This document shows positions 23,637 through 32,373 of a stretch of 64,000 nucleotides of DNA, in pieces. The position numbers and the translations under genes are program-made. The stretch is from Nevskia sp. (GTDB lineage Bacteria; Pseudomonadota; Gammaproteobacteria; Nevskiales; Nevskiaceae): positions 1 through 64,000 of the forward strand of contig JARLJS010000210.1 in assembly GCA_031291075.1 (NCBI GenBank), in the 5' to 3' direction. How positions within the stretch are numbered: the first letter of the stretch is position 1; every line of letters begins with the position of its first letter. The notes under the pieces were generated by a model. The model worked only from the letters and a program-made list of their open reading frames with translations. It was not told the DNA's origin and ran no database searches.

Positions 23637-25313
23637 CTATTTGCCGGCCTGGCAGGCGGCGAACACCGTCGCCGGGGATTCTCCCGCGGCAGTGTAGTGG
23701 GCGAACACGGCAGGCAGGCAGTAGGTCGCCACCGGCGCCTCGTCGCCCATCACGGCGTCGGGCGCCGTGCCCCGCGCCACGCTGCTGATGGAATGCGGCA
23801 GGTAATCGGCCGACGGCAGGATCTGGCGGTAGATCAGCAGGCTGGGATCCTGCGGGCTGTACGGGAGCCAGTTGAAACCGTGTGCGGCGTCGGCGCCGGC
23901 CGGTGCGCTGCTGCCGTCGGACACCACGATGTTGTAGAAGCCCGAGGTGTCGAGCACGCCGTTCGCGTCGGATACGCAGGCGGACACCGAAGTGCTTACC
24001 GCGCTGTTCTGGCAGAACGACCAGAAGCGCACATCGGGCGTGACCCCGCCAGCCAGACTCTGGCCGGTGTGCGTCGGTGCCCTGCCGCGCACCAGGAACA
24101 GGCTGCCCAGGCTGCGGCTGCTGGTGGCCGACATGTAGCTGGCATTGACGTTCAGCGTGAAGCCACCGCCGCTGCTGCTGCCGCCACTGCTGCCGCCGGA
24201 GCTGCTACTGCCCACTCCACTGCTGCTGCCGCCTCCGATACCGCTGCTGCTACCACCACCGATGCCACTGCTGCTGCCACCGCCAATACCGCTGCTGCTG
24301 CCGCCGCCGGAGCTGCCGGAACTGCTGCCGCCGCCCGAGCTGGTGCTGCCATGGCCGCCGGAGCTACCGCAGAAACTGCCGCCGCTGCTGCTGCTGCCGC
24401 CGTGGTGCCACAACGGGCTCACCGCAGAGTTGTTGTTCACCTCGCTCGCGTTGGCAACGGCGGTGCTGGCAACGCTTGCACTGCTGCTCGAAGTGCTTGC
24501 GCCGACGGCGGTGGGAATGATGCCGGCCGGCGTCGAGTAATACACCTCGAACTTCGGCGGATTCTGGGGAGCCTGCGAGTACAGGCCGGCGAAGGTACCG
24601 TCAAGCGTGTTGATGCTGGCCAGCGCCTGCTGCAACGCCAGGGAGGCGGTGTTGTTGCAGGCCGGGGCATTGCCCGAGGGGGGCAGCGGCTGGCTGCCGC
24701 CGCCGGCGGCGACCATGCCGAGCTGCGGCAGGGTCTGGGTAGAGTCCTTCGGCAGGTACACGCGATATAGCAGGTAAAGGGTCTTCGGCAGGTTGATGGT
24801 GAAACCGGCGAAGGAAAAGCCGCTGCTGCCGGCGTAGAGCGTGTTCGGTTCCGGGTTTGCCGGCTTCGGCGCGAACTCGATGTAGGCGGTGTAATGGTTG
24901 ACGTCGGTGGGAACCGAGGCATCGATGGTGGTGAGGCCGGCGATCGTCGACTGGCTGCCGGCGTCCGGCACCAGTTGCGCATCCGACAGACCGTCGATCG
25001 GCTGGTAGTTGCCGTCGTAGAGCTGCAGCGAAAAATAGCGCGCATTGACGTACAGGCCGCTGATCTTCAGGCGCGAACCCGCGGCGGGAAGCACCGGTGG
25101 ACTGGCCTGGTAGTAGACCGCATCCGCATCCGGGAAGGCGAAGTTGTGCTGCGAACCAGGGCCGTAGGCAAGCAACCAGTCGCAGCCGTCGACACCGGGC
25201 GTCAGGCTGGAGCTGGCGGACACCGCGGCGGGGACCGTCGCCGCCGAACTGGCCGCGCCCGCACCGATCAGGCCGAGGACGACCGCGCCGCAGCCGAGCA
25301 AGAGCTTCTTCAT
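23637..25313 (-). CDS. Exported protein with central Ser/Gly repeat region
   Basis: This 558-residue protein has a signal peptide (MKKLLLGCGAVVLGLIGAGAASSA) and an N-terminal domain of about 260 residues with aromatic, beta-rich sequence (YVNARYFSLQLYDGNYQPIDGL) that could bind a ligand. A Ser/Gly-rich low-complexity stretch at about 305-380 contains the unit GGGSSSGI about four times. The C-terminal domain of about 170 residues has several cysteines and NWLPYSPQDPSLLIYRQILPS. The two globular parts joined by a flexible linker suggest a surface or periplasmic protein. It has no recognised family. No strong promoter or structured leader was identified upstream. Confidence 0.75.
   Translation of the reverse strand: MKKLLLGCGAVVLGLIGAGAASSAATVPAAVSASSSLTPGVDGCDWLLAYGPGSQHNFAFPDADAVYYQASPPVLPAAGSRLKISGLYVNARYFSLQLYDGNYQPIDGLSDAQLVPDAGSQSTIAGLTTIDASVPTDVNHYTAYIEFAPKPANPEPNTLYAGSSGFSFAGFTINLPKTLYLLYRVYLPKDSTQTLPQLGMVAAGGGSQPLPPSGNAPACNNTASLALQQALASINTLDGTFAGLYSQAPQNPPKFEVYYSTPAGIIPTAVGASTSSSSASVASTAVANASEVNNNSAVSPLWHHGGSSSSGGSFCGSSGGHGSTSSGGGSSSGSSGGGSSSGIGGGSSSGIGGGSSSGIGGGSSSGVGSSSSGGSSGGSSSGGGFTLNVNASYMSATSSRSLGSLFLVRGRAPTHTGQSLAGGVTPDVRFWSFCQNSAVSTSVSACVSDANGVLDTSGFYNIVVSDGSSAPAGADAAHGFNWLPYSPQDPSLLIYRQILPSADYLPHSISSVARGTAPDAVMGDEAPVATYCLPAVFAHYTAAGESPATVFAACQAGK
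24217..24308 (-). repeat. 24-bp tandem repeat in coding sequence
   Basis: Three complete units and one partial unit of 24 bases encode GGGSSSGI in the exported Ser/Gly protein. Units begin at 24217, 24241, 24265 and 24289 and differ by a few third-position bases. The 24-base length keeps the frame, so copy number can vary without breaking the gene. Confidence 0.88.
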
Positions 25314-25600
25314 AGCTACCCCCTGGAAAATGGTTTTTCTTCGGACAAGAGTCAGTCGAGGCGAGCATCCTTGCCGGCGGGGCCTTCGCTGAACAGTGGA
25401 TTTTTTTTCCCGGCCCGCTTATTCGGGGGACAAACATCGGAAAAACTGGCGGCGGAGGCCGTCGGCCGCCTGGGTTGCAGTTGTGTTACGGCCAGGGCAC
25501 GACCTGCATCGACATCCGATCCTGAACGCTTGAGAAACAAAAAGGACGTAGCCGGCGCAAACCCGCCGGCTGATTCACCCGAAAGGTTGTCCAGGCCGCC

Positions 25601-26260
25601 TCAAGCAGTGGCCGCAGGCTGCGCCCTGCCCGCCGAATGACGCCGCAGGATGGCGCGCAAGTGGTCGATGGAATAGGCCGGATCGGCGCGATGGATCATG
25701 TAGTGGCAATTCGGGCAGATCGGACGCAAATCCTTGACCGGGTCGAGCCGGTAGCCGGCGTGGACCTCGGTGGAGGGCACGATGTGATGCACGTGAATGC
25801 AGGCCCGTCCCAGTTCCCCGTACGCTTCCTCGAAGTCGAACCCGCAGACCAGGCAGCGCAGGCCGTGGAATTCGATGCACTGACGACGCGCAACCCGGTT
25901 GCGTTCGTAGCGGTTGACCTTGATGGTGGTGACCGTGCGTGCCATGTAATAGAGCGCGCTGGTCGGCGGAATTTCGTCGGCTTGCTCGGCCACGTCGCGA
26001 TGCCGCACCGTGCGCCAGAGGTCATTGCCCCGGCTGGCCGGGCGCTCGACCAGGCCATCCAGCATCAATTGCCGCTTGGCCCAGCGCACTTCGCTACGGA
26101 ACAGGCTTTCGCCGCACTTCAGGCGAATCGCCAGATCGCTATCGGAAAGGCCCAGCTTCCCGGCCAGGGCGGCGCAGGTTTCGTCCACCGATGCCCCGGT
26201 GCGCGTCCGCAGGAATTTGAGCAACTCTTCTCTCAGCAACAAGCGCGACGGTAAAGCCAT
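25601..26260 (-). CDS. HNH endonuclease with N-terminal winged-helix-like domain
   Basis: This 219-residue protein has an N-terminal helical domain with EVRWAKRQLMLDGLVERPASRGNDLWRTV (about 57-85), resembling the Mrr-N winged-helix modules that recognise DNA. The C-terminal HNH nuclease has CLVCGFDFEEAYG, the catalytic HVHHIVP, and DLRPICPNCHYMIHR. The two CxxC pairs are structural zinc ligands and the HH/N/H residues form the beta-beta-alpha metal site. It probably cuts DNA, perhaps at modified or foreign sequence, but no partner is nearby. The gene is isolated between two gene-poor stretches. Confidence 0.85.
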   Translation of the reverse strand: MALPSRLLLREELLKFLRTRTGASVDETCAALAGKLGLSDSDLAIRLKCGESLFRSEVRWAKRQLMLDGLVERPASRGNDLWRTVRHRDVAEQADEIPPTSALYYMARTVTTIKVNRYERNRVARRQCIEFHGLRCLVCGFDFEEAYGELGRACIHVHHIVPSTEVHAGYRLDPVKDLRPICPNCHYMIHRADPAYSIDHLRAILRRHSAGRAQPAATA

Positions 26261-26837
26261 TTCTGCCTCTTGGGCCAGGCTCTGAAATCGTTCCCGGTCC
26301 CTGCGACAGGCGGCCGGCTCACGGCGCGCCCCAGGTCCCGCCAGTACGGCGGTAAGCCCTCATGTTGGCCCAGGCCGTGCCGGCGTGCTGTTAAATACTT
26401 CACGGTTGCACGGTGTCGCACGCAATTATTTAAGACCGATTGTCGGTTGCGCGGGGCCTTTGGGCCCGGCCGGGTGCGCCACGCCGCGGGCCCATTCGAC
26501 AATGACCGCCGGTTAACAGGGACGAAGCCGTAAAGCGCAGGGATCAGGCCGTGCCCGGCCTGTAACGCGATCTTGCCAGCCGCAGCAGTTCAGATCCCGT
26601 GCCCGAGACGCCCCGTTCCCCACATACGTTGGGTGTTAAGCGCATCACGGTTACCCGCGAGAGAGAGAGTTAGAGTGACAAAGGCTCAGGTGTGCGGATT
26701 GGCAACGAACGAGCGCCGACAGTAGGGAGCTTACGAGAACAATAGGGAACGCGTTGATATTCCGCGCAGGCTGCGGAGTACAGGCGATATGTCGGCGGCT
26801 CTTCGTCGGATCACGGCGACGTAGCAGGAGAACAGTG
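26261..26837. other. Gene-poor stretch upstream of the HNH gene
   Basis: This 577-base region holds an AT-rich patch at about 26388-26440 (TTAAATACTTCACGG and CAATTATTTAAG) that is likely to contain the promoter of the HNH gene on the minus strand. Weak open frames exist on both strands with no ribosome-binding site or recognisable protein. No RNA gene is seen. Confidence 0.4.
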
Positions 26838-26975
26838 ATGACACCATGCCCAATCGCGCGGGCCAGGGAGGGTGCCGCGCGCACCGTAATCGACTTCCGC
26901 CCCGCTGCGGGGATCAATGAAGAGCGCGGAAAGGATTTTCCGACTCCGTTCCTGTCGTCCACGCAGCGGCGCTGA
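26838..26975 (+). CDS. Possible 45-residue leader ORF
   Basis: An ATG preceded by CAGGAGAACAGTG (strong Shine-Dalgarno) opens a 45-codon frame that ends 9 bases before the GTG of the spore-coat-U-like gene and lies in the same reading frame as it. It could be a leader peptide, or a remnant of a once longer gene split by the TGA at 26973. The sequence has no recognisable domain or signal peptide, so only the ribosome-binding site supports it. Confidence 0.25.
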   Translation: MTPCPIARAREGAARTVIDFRPAAGINEERGKDFPTPFLSSTQRR

Positions 26976-26984
26976 ACGACCGCT

Positions 26985-27299
26985 GTGAACACGAGGCTTT
27001 GTGCCTGGGCGGTCGCCTGGGCCTGCGCACTGGCGCCTGCACTGGCGCCGGCCGGCGGGCCTGCGCGCGTGCTGACAGCGCGCTTCGAGGTGACGCTGAC
27101 CATCGCCTCCAGCTGCCAGGCGGTCACCGATCCGACGGCCGGCGCCAGGCAGGGCGTCACCGTCAGCTGTCAGCCGGCCACGCCCTACGGCATCCTGTGG
27201 GGACGCAATGCCGCACCGGACCGGCGCTACGCATCGCCGGAGGCCGTCGATGATGCACACGCCATCGCCGACGGCGATGTTGTGACGGTGATCTATTGA
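26985..27299 (+). CDS. Short spore-coat-U-like (SCPU) exported protein
   Basis: This 104-residue protein has a GTG start and an alanine-rich signal peptide (residues 1-23, ending PAGGPA). The mature part carries the hallmarks of the SCPU fold used by chaperone-usher pilins: FEVTLTIASSCQAVTD, then GVTVSCQPATPYGILWG with the second Cys and the TPY motif, and a closing strand GDVVTVIY. Typical SCPU domains are 130-150 residues, so about a third of the middle is missing. No usher or chaperone genes are nearby, so this is likely an orphan or remnant. The start has only a weak ribosome-binding site. Confidence 0.5.
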   Translation: MNTRLCAWAVAWACALAPALAPAGGPARVLTARFEVTLTIASSCQAVTDPTAGARQGVTVSCQPATPYGILWGRNAAPDRRYASPEAVDDAHAIADGDVVTVIY

Positions 27300-27423
27300 C
27301 GGTGATTTATGAGGAACGCTCTGCCGCAACGCGTACCCGGATGGTTCTTACTCCGTTCGAGGGACGCTTCGCGACTTGTGACCCGGTAGTTTGAGGCGAT
27401 CAACACCCACGCCCGGACACAGG

Positions 27424-28398
27424 ATGAGTACCGCCGCGCCACCACCGCAACCCCGGCGGAACAGTATCCGCGAAGCACTGATCCGCCCTCCGCACGCGGC
27501 GCGCGTCGATATGACGGGCAAGCACGTTATCGTCACCGGCGCGGCGCCCGGCTCGCTCGGCTTTGAGACCGCGCGCATTCTGACGGACTGGGGCGCCACG
27601 GTGGTCATCACCACGCGCTCGGATCCGCGGGCGGCGGCGGAGGCGTTGCGCCTGGCCGGCCAGAACGGCCGAACACCCGGCCATCACGCGCTCGACCTGT
27701 CGCTGGCCGATTCGGTGACCCGCTTCACGGAATGGTATGCCGCCGATTACGGGCAGCTCGACGTGCTGGTCAATAACGCCGGCGTCCACCTCGACCTGCT
27801 GGCGCAATGGAAGCAGCCACGGCTGACGCCGGACGGCGTGGAAATCCACTGGCGCACCAACTACCTCGGCGCGGCACAGCTGACACACCAGCTGCTGCCC
27901 CTGCTGCAACGGACCGCGCAGAAGTCCGGCGCCGCGCGCGTGGTCAACGTGTCGTCGATGTTGCACAGCCGCGGCTCCAACGCCGGCCTGTTCTCGCCGC
28001 CGCCGCGCTACAACTCCTGGACCGCTTACGGCCTGTCGAAGCTGGCGCTGATCCATTTCAGCTTCGAACTGCAGCGCCGCCACGGCGAGCGCGACGGCGT
28101 GCATGCCTATTGCCTGCATCCCGGCGCGGTGTACACCCACATCGCCGACAAAGGGCTTGCCGGCCATCCCGTCATCCAGTCGATCCGCCGTGCGCTCGCC
28201 CCGGTCGAATCCTTTTTCCTGCTGACGCCGGAAGAAGGGGCGCAAACCCAGATCCATTGCGCCACGCAGGCGGCGGCGAGCGGCGGACTGTACTACGTCA
28301 AGTGCCAGCCAGCGCAGGCCAGTGCGGACGCGCAGGACGCACGAATCTCGGCAGCCCTGTGGGAAAACACCCTGGCCTGGATCGACGGACTGGGCTAG
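27424..28398 (+). CDS. Short-chain dehydrogenase/reductase
   Basis: This 324-residue NAD(P)-dependent oxidoreductase of the SDR superfamily has the cofactor motif GKHVIVTGAAPGSLGFETA (about 32-50, a variant of TGxxxGxG), LDVLVNNAGVH, VVNVSSM with the catalytic Ser and YGLSK with the catalytic Tyr and Lys. The long substrate loop and C-terminal part resemble the retinol dehydrogenase/WWOX-like SDRs. The ATG at 27424 follows ACAGG. The first 30 residues are Pro/Arg-rich and may be disordered; an internal Met at residue 30 is an alternative start. Substrate unknown. Confidence 0.87.
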   Translation: MSTAAPPPQPRRNSIREALIRPPHAARVDMTGKHVIVTGAAPGSLGFETARILTDWGATVVITTRSDPRAAAEALRLAGQNGRTPGHHALDLSLADSVTRFTEWYAADYGQLDVLVNNAGVHLDLLAQWKQPRLTPDGVEIHWRTNYLGAAQLTHQLLPLLQRTAQKSGAARVVNVSSMLHSRGSNAGLFSPPPRYNSWTAYGLSKLALIHFSFELQRRHGERDGVHAYCLHPGAVYTHIADKGLAGHPVIQSIRRALAPVESFFLLTPEEGAQTQIHCATQAAASGGLYYVKCQPAQASADAQDARISAALWENTLAWIDGLG

Positions 28399-28437
28399 CT
28401 TGCGCCGCCGCCCGAAAGCGCCGATGCTGCCACCACC

Positions 28438-28626
28438 ATGGGCGATATCATCAACCTGAACAAGGCACGCAAGCGCAAGACGCGTGAGCAGGCGGAAATC
28501 CAGGCCGCCGCGAACCGCGCGCGGCACGGGCGCACCAAGGCGGAGAAACAGCGCGACGCCGCACTGGCCGAGCTCGAGCGAGAGCGGCTGGACCGTCTCA
28601 AGCGCGACGACGGCGGCGAGGACTGA
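28438..28626 (+). CDS. DUF4169 family protein
   Basis: This 62-residue, highly charged helical protein begins MGDIINLNKARKRKTREQAE and matches the DUF4169 family in length and in its opening. It is probably a single coiled helix; no function is known. It lies 39 bases after the SDR gene in the same direction and may be cotranscribed with it. Confidence 0.82.
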   Translation: MGDIINLNKARKRKTREQAEIQAAANRARHGRTKAEKQRDAALAELERERLDRLKRDDGGED

Positions 28627-28767
28627 AAGCCTCGCGGACGGGCGGCTCGCAACTTTTCGAGCCGCCGGTGTGTCTTATCAATGGCAGCGGCGACGCACTT
28701 GAGTGCCGCCGATCCGCCCTTATGTCCCACACACTGGCTTCGACTACGCAACCGAGATTCGCCCGAC

Positions 28768-29451
28768 ATGACCGAAAATGACCGCGCAGCCGTGCAGGAA
28801 TTCCTGGCCAAGCTCAGAACCGCCCGCCTTCCGGAGAAAAATGCGGAGTTCGAGCGGATGATCGACGAGACCTTTCACGTGCAGCCGGATGCAGCCCAGT
28901 TACTGGTGATCAAATGCCTGCTGCAGCAACGCGCTCTGGACGAGCTGCGCGCCGAGGTCGAATCGCTGCGCAACCAGCTCGCACAGCAGTCCGCGCCGGC
29001 CCAGGATTCGAACCAGGATCGCGGCTGGTTTGCGCGCCTCACCGGCCAGGCGCCGCGCCAGCCGCAACAGCCTGCGCCGCCCTCCTATGCGCAACCCACC
29101 TATGCAGCGCCGCCGGCCGCACCGGCCTACGGGCCCTTGGGCGGCGGCAGCCTGCTCGGCTCCATCGCGACCACTGCCGCCGGCGTGGCCGCGGGCGAGT
29201 TCCTGTTCGATGGCATCGAGCACATGATCCACGGCGGCCGCGGCGGCTACGGGTATGGCTTCGGCGGCCCGGCCGGATTCGCCGAAGCACCGGTGGTCGA
29301 GAACATCACGGTCAACGAGTACGGCAATCAAGCCGCGGGACGTGAGGATCGGTTCTTCGACGACAATCAGGCCGGCGTCCGCAACGCCGATTTCGACGAC
29401 TCGTCCTTCTCGGACGACTCCTCTTTCTCGGACGACGACAGCCTGATCTGA
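28768..29451 (+). CDS. DUF2076 family protein
   Basis: This 227-residue protein has an N-terminal helical pair (FLAKLRTARLPEKNAEFERMIDETF, then a coiled region LRAEVESLRNQLAQQ), a Pro/Gln/Tyr-rich linker (about 90-125), the glycine-rich GGSLLGSIATTAAGVAAGEFLFDGIEHM, and a tail of repeated DDSSFSDD acidic units. This order is that of DUF2076 proteins, described only as a periplasmic-sensor-like family, although no signal peptide is visible here. The ATG at 28768 is chosen by homology; the in-frame upstream extension to 28681 has no family similarity. Confidence 0.8.
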   Translation: MTENDRAAVQEFLAKLRTARLPEKNAEFERMIDETFHVQPDAAQLLVIKCLLQQRALDELRAEVESLRNQLAQQSAPAQDSNQDRGWFARLTGQAPRQPQQPAPPSYAQPTYAAPPAAPAYGPLGGGSLLGSIATTAAGVAAGEFLFDGIEHMIHGGRGGYGYGFGGPAGFAEAPVVENITVNEYGNQAAGREDRFFDDNQAGVRNADFDDSSFSDDSSFSDDDSLI

Positions 29452-29503
29452 GCGGCGGGACGCCGCCATGTTGCGGCAGCCAACCTGGTCGCGTCGCCGC
29501 CCG

Positions 29504-30601
29504 CTACTTCGGCGGCAACACGGCGGAAGCATCCTGATGCCGGTACTCGGCCACCCCGGTGGCCGGAGCCTGCAGCAAGGGACTGGAGATGCCCTGCAGG
29601 TACTTCTGGAAGAAGGCCAGCGCATAGGCGTCGATCACGGCGGCACTGGGATCCTGCTGCACGCACTGGGTCACGCTGCGCCCGTTGCCGCACAGGAAGT
29701 TGGTCCAGGCGAAGTGGGTGCCGCCGTTGAGCTGGACGTAGTACTTGGGCGGCGCGGTCTGATCGTAAAAACCGTTGGGCTTGCTGATCGCCGCGGTCAT
29801 GAACATATCGTACTGCGCGCCCTGGTACATCACCGGCACGTGCAGGCGCGCCAATGCACCCTTGGCGAGGTAGGGATCGGCGTAAGGCGATAGCGCCAGC
29901 ACCGCGCGCACCCTCGGCTCGTACCAGCTCTTCCAGCCGCCGGCCATGCCCAGCACGGTATAGCCGCCGAGCGAGTGCCCGATCAGGCCGATGCGCTGGG
30001 CGTCGATGCGAGGCCCGAACTCCGGGCTGTGCAGCAGATGGTCGAGCAACGCCACCATATCCTCGTGGCGGTCGCCATAGGAATCGTCGGTCCACTGTTC
30101 GGGGTGGAAGAAAGGCGGCGTCGGCCTGGTCGACTGCATCGGCGCCCGCCCCTGCTGATCGCAGGCCGCGTCGAGGTGATCGGGCGCGGCCACGATGAAC
30201 CCGTAGCGGGCCAGCTGCTCGGTGATGAAGATCGACTGGATGGCGCAGCCCTTCCATCCGTGCGAGAACAGGATCAAGGGCATGCGGCCGCAGCCGGCCG
30301 GTGCGCCGTCGAGCGCGACGCTGCTGCTCTGCTTGACCGAGTATGCGAAGCTGGCCGCCGAGGCCGTACTGGGATACCACACCACGGCCTTGCGGCCGGG
30401 GGCGAACTGGACCACGCGGTAGCCCACCGACGCGGCGCCGCCGCAGGCCCTGGCCGCGGGCGATGCCAGTACCGACAGCGCCGCCGGGGAAGGCTGGCCG
30501 GCCGCAGCGCAGCCGCCGCACAGCGACAGCAGCACCGCTGCCGCGGCGGCCAGAACACGCCGCGAAAGCGAGGACATCTGCACGGAGCGGTGGCGCATCA
30601 T
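29504..30601 (-). CDS. Alpha/beta-hydrolase lipoprotein (PAF-acetylhydrolase-like)
   Basis: This 365-residue protein has a signal and lipobox LCGGC near residue 31. The hydrolase domain shows MPLILFSHGWKG (oxyanion), IVAAPDHLDA, the nucleophile GHSLGG (Ser), the probable acid in MYQGAQYDMFM, and GGTHFAWTNF with the likely His. This arrangement is that of the chlorophyllase/platelet-activating-factor acetylhydrolase group, which cleaves short-chain esters. Its start overlaps the stop of the upstream quinone-oxidoreductase gene by four bases (ATGA). Adjacent ATG codons at 30601 and 30598 and one at 30577 are all possible starts. Confidence 0.83.
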   Translation of the reverse strand: MMRHRSVQMSSLSRRVLAAAAAVLLSLCGGCAAAGQPSPAALSVLASPAARACGGAASVGYRVVQFAPGRKAVVWYPSTASAASFAYSVKQSSSVALDGAPAGCGRMPLILFSHGWKGCAIQSIFITEQLARYGFIVAAPDHLDAACDQQGRAPMQSTRPTPPFFHPEQWTDDSYGDRHEDMVALLDHLLHSPEFGPRIDAQRIGLIGHSLGGYTVLGMAGGWKSWYEPRVRAVLALSPYADPYLAKGALARLHVPVMYQGAQYDMFMTAAISKPNGFYDQTAPPKYYVQLNGGTHFAWTNFLCGNGRSVTQCVQQDPSAAVIDAYALAFFQKYLQGISSPLLQAPATGVAEYRHQDASAVLPPK

Positions 30602-31615
30602 ACGGTCAGCACCACCTTGCCGGTGTTGCCGCGCGCCTCGATGTAGGCCTGGGCCTCGCCGGCCTGTGCCAGCGGAAATGCCCGGTCCACGTGCGGCCGC
30701 ACCCAGCCTTCATCGATGCCGCGCAGCAAGACCTCGGTCCAGCCGCTGATCTTGTCGACCTCGTGCCATAGATGGCCGAGGTTGACGCCGAACACCGAAC
30801 GGTTGCTGTTCATCAGGCTCACCGGGTTGTACAGGGGCAGACCCAGCGCCAGCTTGGCGAACGCCAGCGGGCGCACCAGGCCGGACTCGGACAGGGTGGA
30901 CGCACCGTACATGCCGAGCCGGCCGGTATGGCGCAGGGCCCGGTAACTCTTCTTCCAATGGCTGCCGCCGAGCGGGTCGAGGATCAGTTCCACGCCGCGC
31001 CCCCCCGGTAAGCCGTTGCAGCTCGGGGGTCCAGTCGCCACTGCGGTAGTCGATGGCGTGATGCAGGCCGCGCGCTTTCAGGAACCCGTGCTTGCCGGCG
31101 CTGGCGGTGCCGATGATGGTGGCGCCGACGTGGCGCGCGATGTCGATCGCCGCCAGCCCGACGCCGCCGCCGGCGTTGTGGATCAGCACGGTCTCGTCCC
31201 TGGACAAGGAGCCCATCACCACCAGCAGCTGCCAGGCCGTGAGGTAATTGACCGGGATCGCCGCCGCCTGCTCATGGCTCAAGCCGGCAGGCTTGCGGAA
31301 TACCTGCTTCTGGGGCACCACCACCGTGTCGGCGTAGCCGCCGAAACGCGTCAGTGCGAATACCTCCTGGCCTTGCCAGTCGGCCGCCGCACCGGGGCCG
31401 GTCGCATCGACCACGCCGGACACCTCGTAGCCGACCACGCAGGGCAGCCGGGGTGCATCCGGGTAGAGCCCCTTGCGGGCCAGGATGTCGGCGAAATTGA
31501 TGCCGCTGGCGCGCACCCGGATCCGCACTTCGCCTTCCCGCGGCAGCGGATCCGGCGCTTCGCGCAGCTGCAGCCTGTCGGGACCGCCGATACCGGTGAT
31601 GAAGACCTGTTTCAT
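30598..31615 (-). pseudogene. Zinc-independent quinone oxidoreductase, frameshifted
   Basis: The MDR-family NADPH:quinone oxidoreductase reads in one frame from the ATG at 31615 (MKQVFITGIGGPDRLQLREA, with GYEVSGVV and the cofactor motif HNAGGGVGLAAIDIA) to about 31007. It continues in another frame from about 31005 to the stop at 30598 (GRGVELILDPLGG, WKKSYRALRHTGRLGMYGAS, and the usual end GKVVLTV). The break is at a run of seven G on the coding strand (31000-31006); six G would restore one frame of about 338 residues. It could be a sequencing or assembly error in the homopolymer, a phase-variable tract, or a true null. Confidence 0.85.
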
Positions 31616-31650
31616 GATCGATCCTTTGCTGGCCAAATCACAGCCATTGT

Positions 31651-31857
31651 CTAGTAGTGCGGCGGCACCTCGTCGGCGGGGGCGCCGCGCAAGGCCGCTT
31701 CCGCCGCGGTGCGGCCACGTTGCAGCAGCTCGCGGCAGCAGGCTTCGAGCTGCTCGATGCGCCGCTGCTGGCGCGCCACTTCCTGGCTCAGGACCTGCAG
31801 GGTTTCCTCCTGGTAGGCCAGCTTGGTCTCCAGCTCGATCTGGCGTTGCTCGTCCAT
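31651..31857 (-). CDS. slyX: SlyX family protein
   Basis: This 68-residue coiled-coil protein begins MDEQRQIELETKLAYQEETL, continues with LSQEVARQQRRIEQLEACCRELL, and ends EVPPHY, the usual SlyX terminus. The function is unknown. The ATG at 31857 matches the family length; an overlapping upstream frame on the minus strand is a shadow of the divergent arfB gene. It lies 35 bases upstream of the frameshifted oxidoreductase gene in the same direction. Confidence 0.9.
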   Translation of the reverse strand: MDEQRQIELETKLAYQEETLQVLSQEVARQQRRIEQLEACCRELLQRGRTAAEAALRGAPADEVPPHY

Positions 31858-31959
31858 GGAAGTCGCTCGGTGTTGTGCCGACCCGCAGTGTAACGGCTGA
31901 CCGGCGGCCTGCCGACCCTGCACAATAGACGCAAATCCACCTGAATCCTTCCTGAATCG

Positions 31960-32373
31960 ATGCTGCAGATCAACGCCAAACTCGCCGTGCCGCTGGAGCA
32001 GATCGAGCTGACCGCGATGCGGGCGCAGGGTTCCGGCGGCCAGAACGTCAACAAGACCTCCACCGCGATCCATCTGCGCTTCGATATCCGCGCGTCCTCC
32101 CTGCCGGAACCGGTGAAGGCACGCCTGTTGCAGCTGCGTGACCAGCGCATCACGCGCGACGGCGAGGTGGTGATCAAGGCGCAGCAGTACCGCAGCCAGG
32201 AACAGAACCGCGAAGCAGCCCTGCTGAGGCTGGCCGAACTGATCGCCGCCGCCGCGGTGGTGCCGCGCAAGCGCCGGCCGACCAAGCCCACCCAGGGCTC
32301 GAAGCAGCGACGGCTGGACAGCAAGACCCTGCGCAGCCGCACCAAGGCGCTGCGCAAGTCGGTGACGGACTAG
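31960..32373 (+). CDS. arfB: Alternative ribosome-rescue factor ArfB
   Basis: This 137-residue peptidyl-tRNA hydrolase rescues stalled ribosomes. The catalytic GGQ motif lies at 26-28 (QGSGGQNVNKTSTAIHLRFD). The basic C-terminal tail (KRRPTKPTQGSKQRRLDSKTLR), which inserts into the empty mRNA channel, is complete. Length agrees with E. coli ArfB (YaeJ). Its stop and that of the convergent aldo/keto reductase gene share the same CTAG at 32370-32373. Confidence 0.95.
   Translation: MLQINAKLAVPLEQIELTAMRAQGSGGQNVNKTSTAIHLRFDIRASSLPEPVKARLLQLRDQRITRDGEVVIKAQQYRSQEQNREAALLRLAELIAAAAVVPRKRRPTKPTQGSKQRRLDSKTLRSRTKALRKSVTD

Noticed and set aside
24217-24308. CRISPR array
   Set aside because: The units are contiguous 24-bp coding repeats with no unique spacers and preserve the reading frame.
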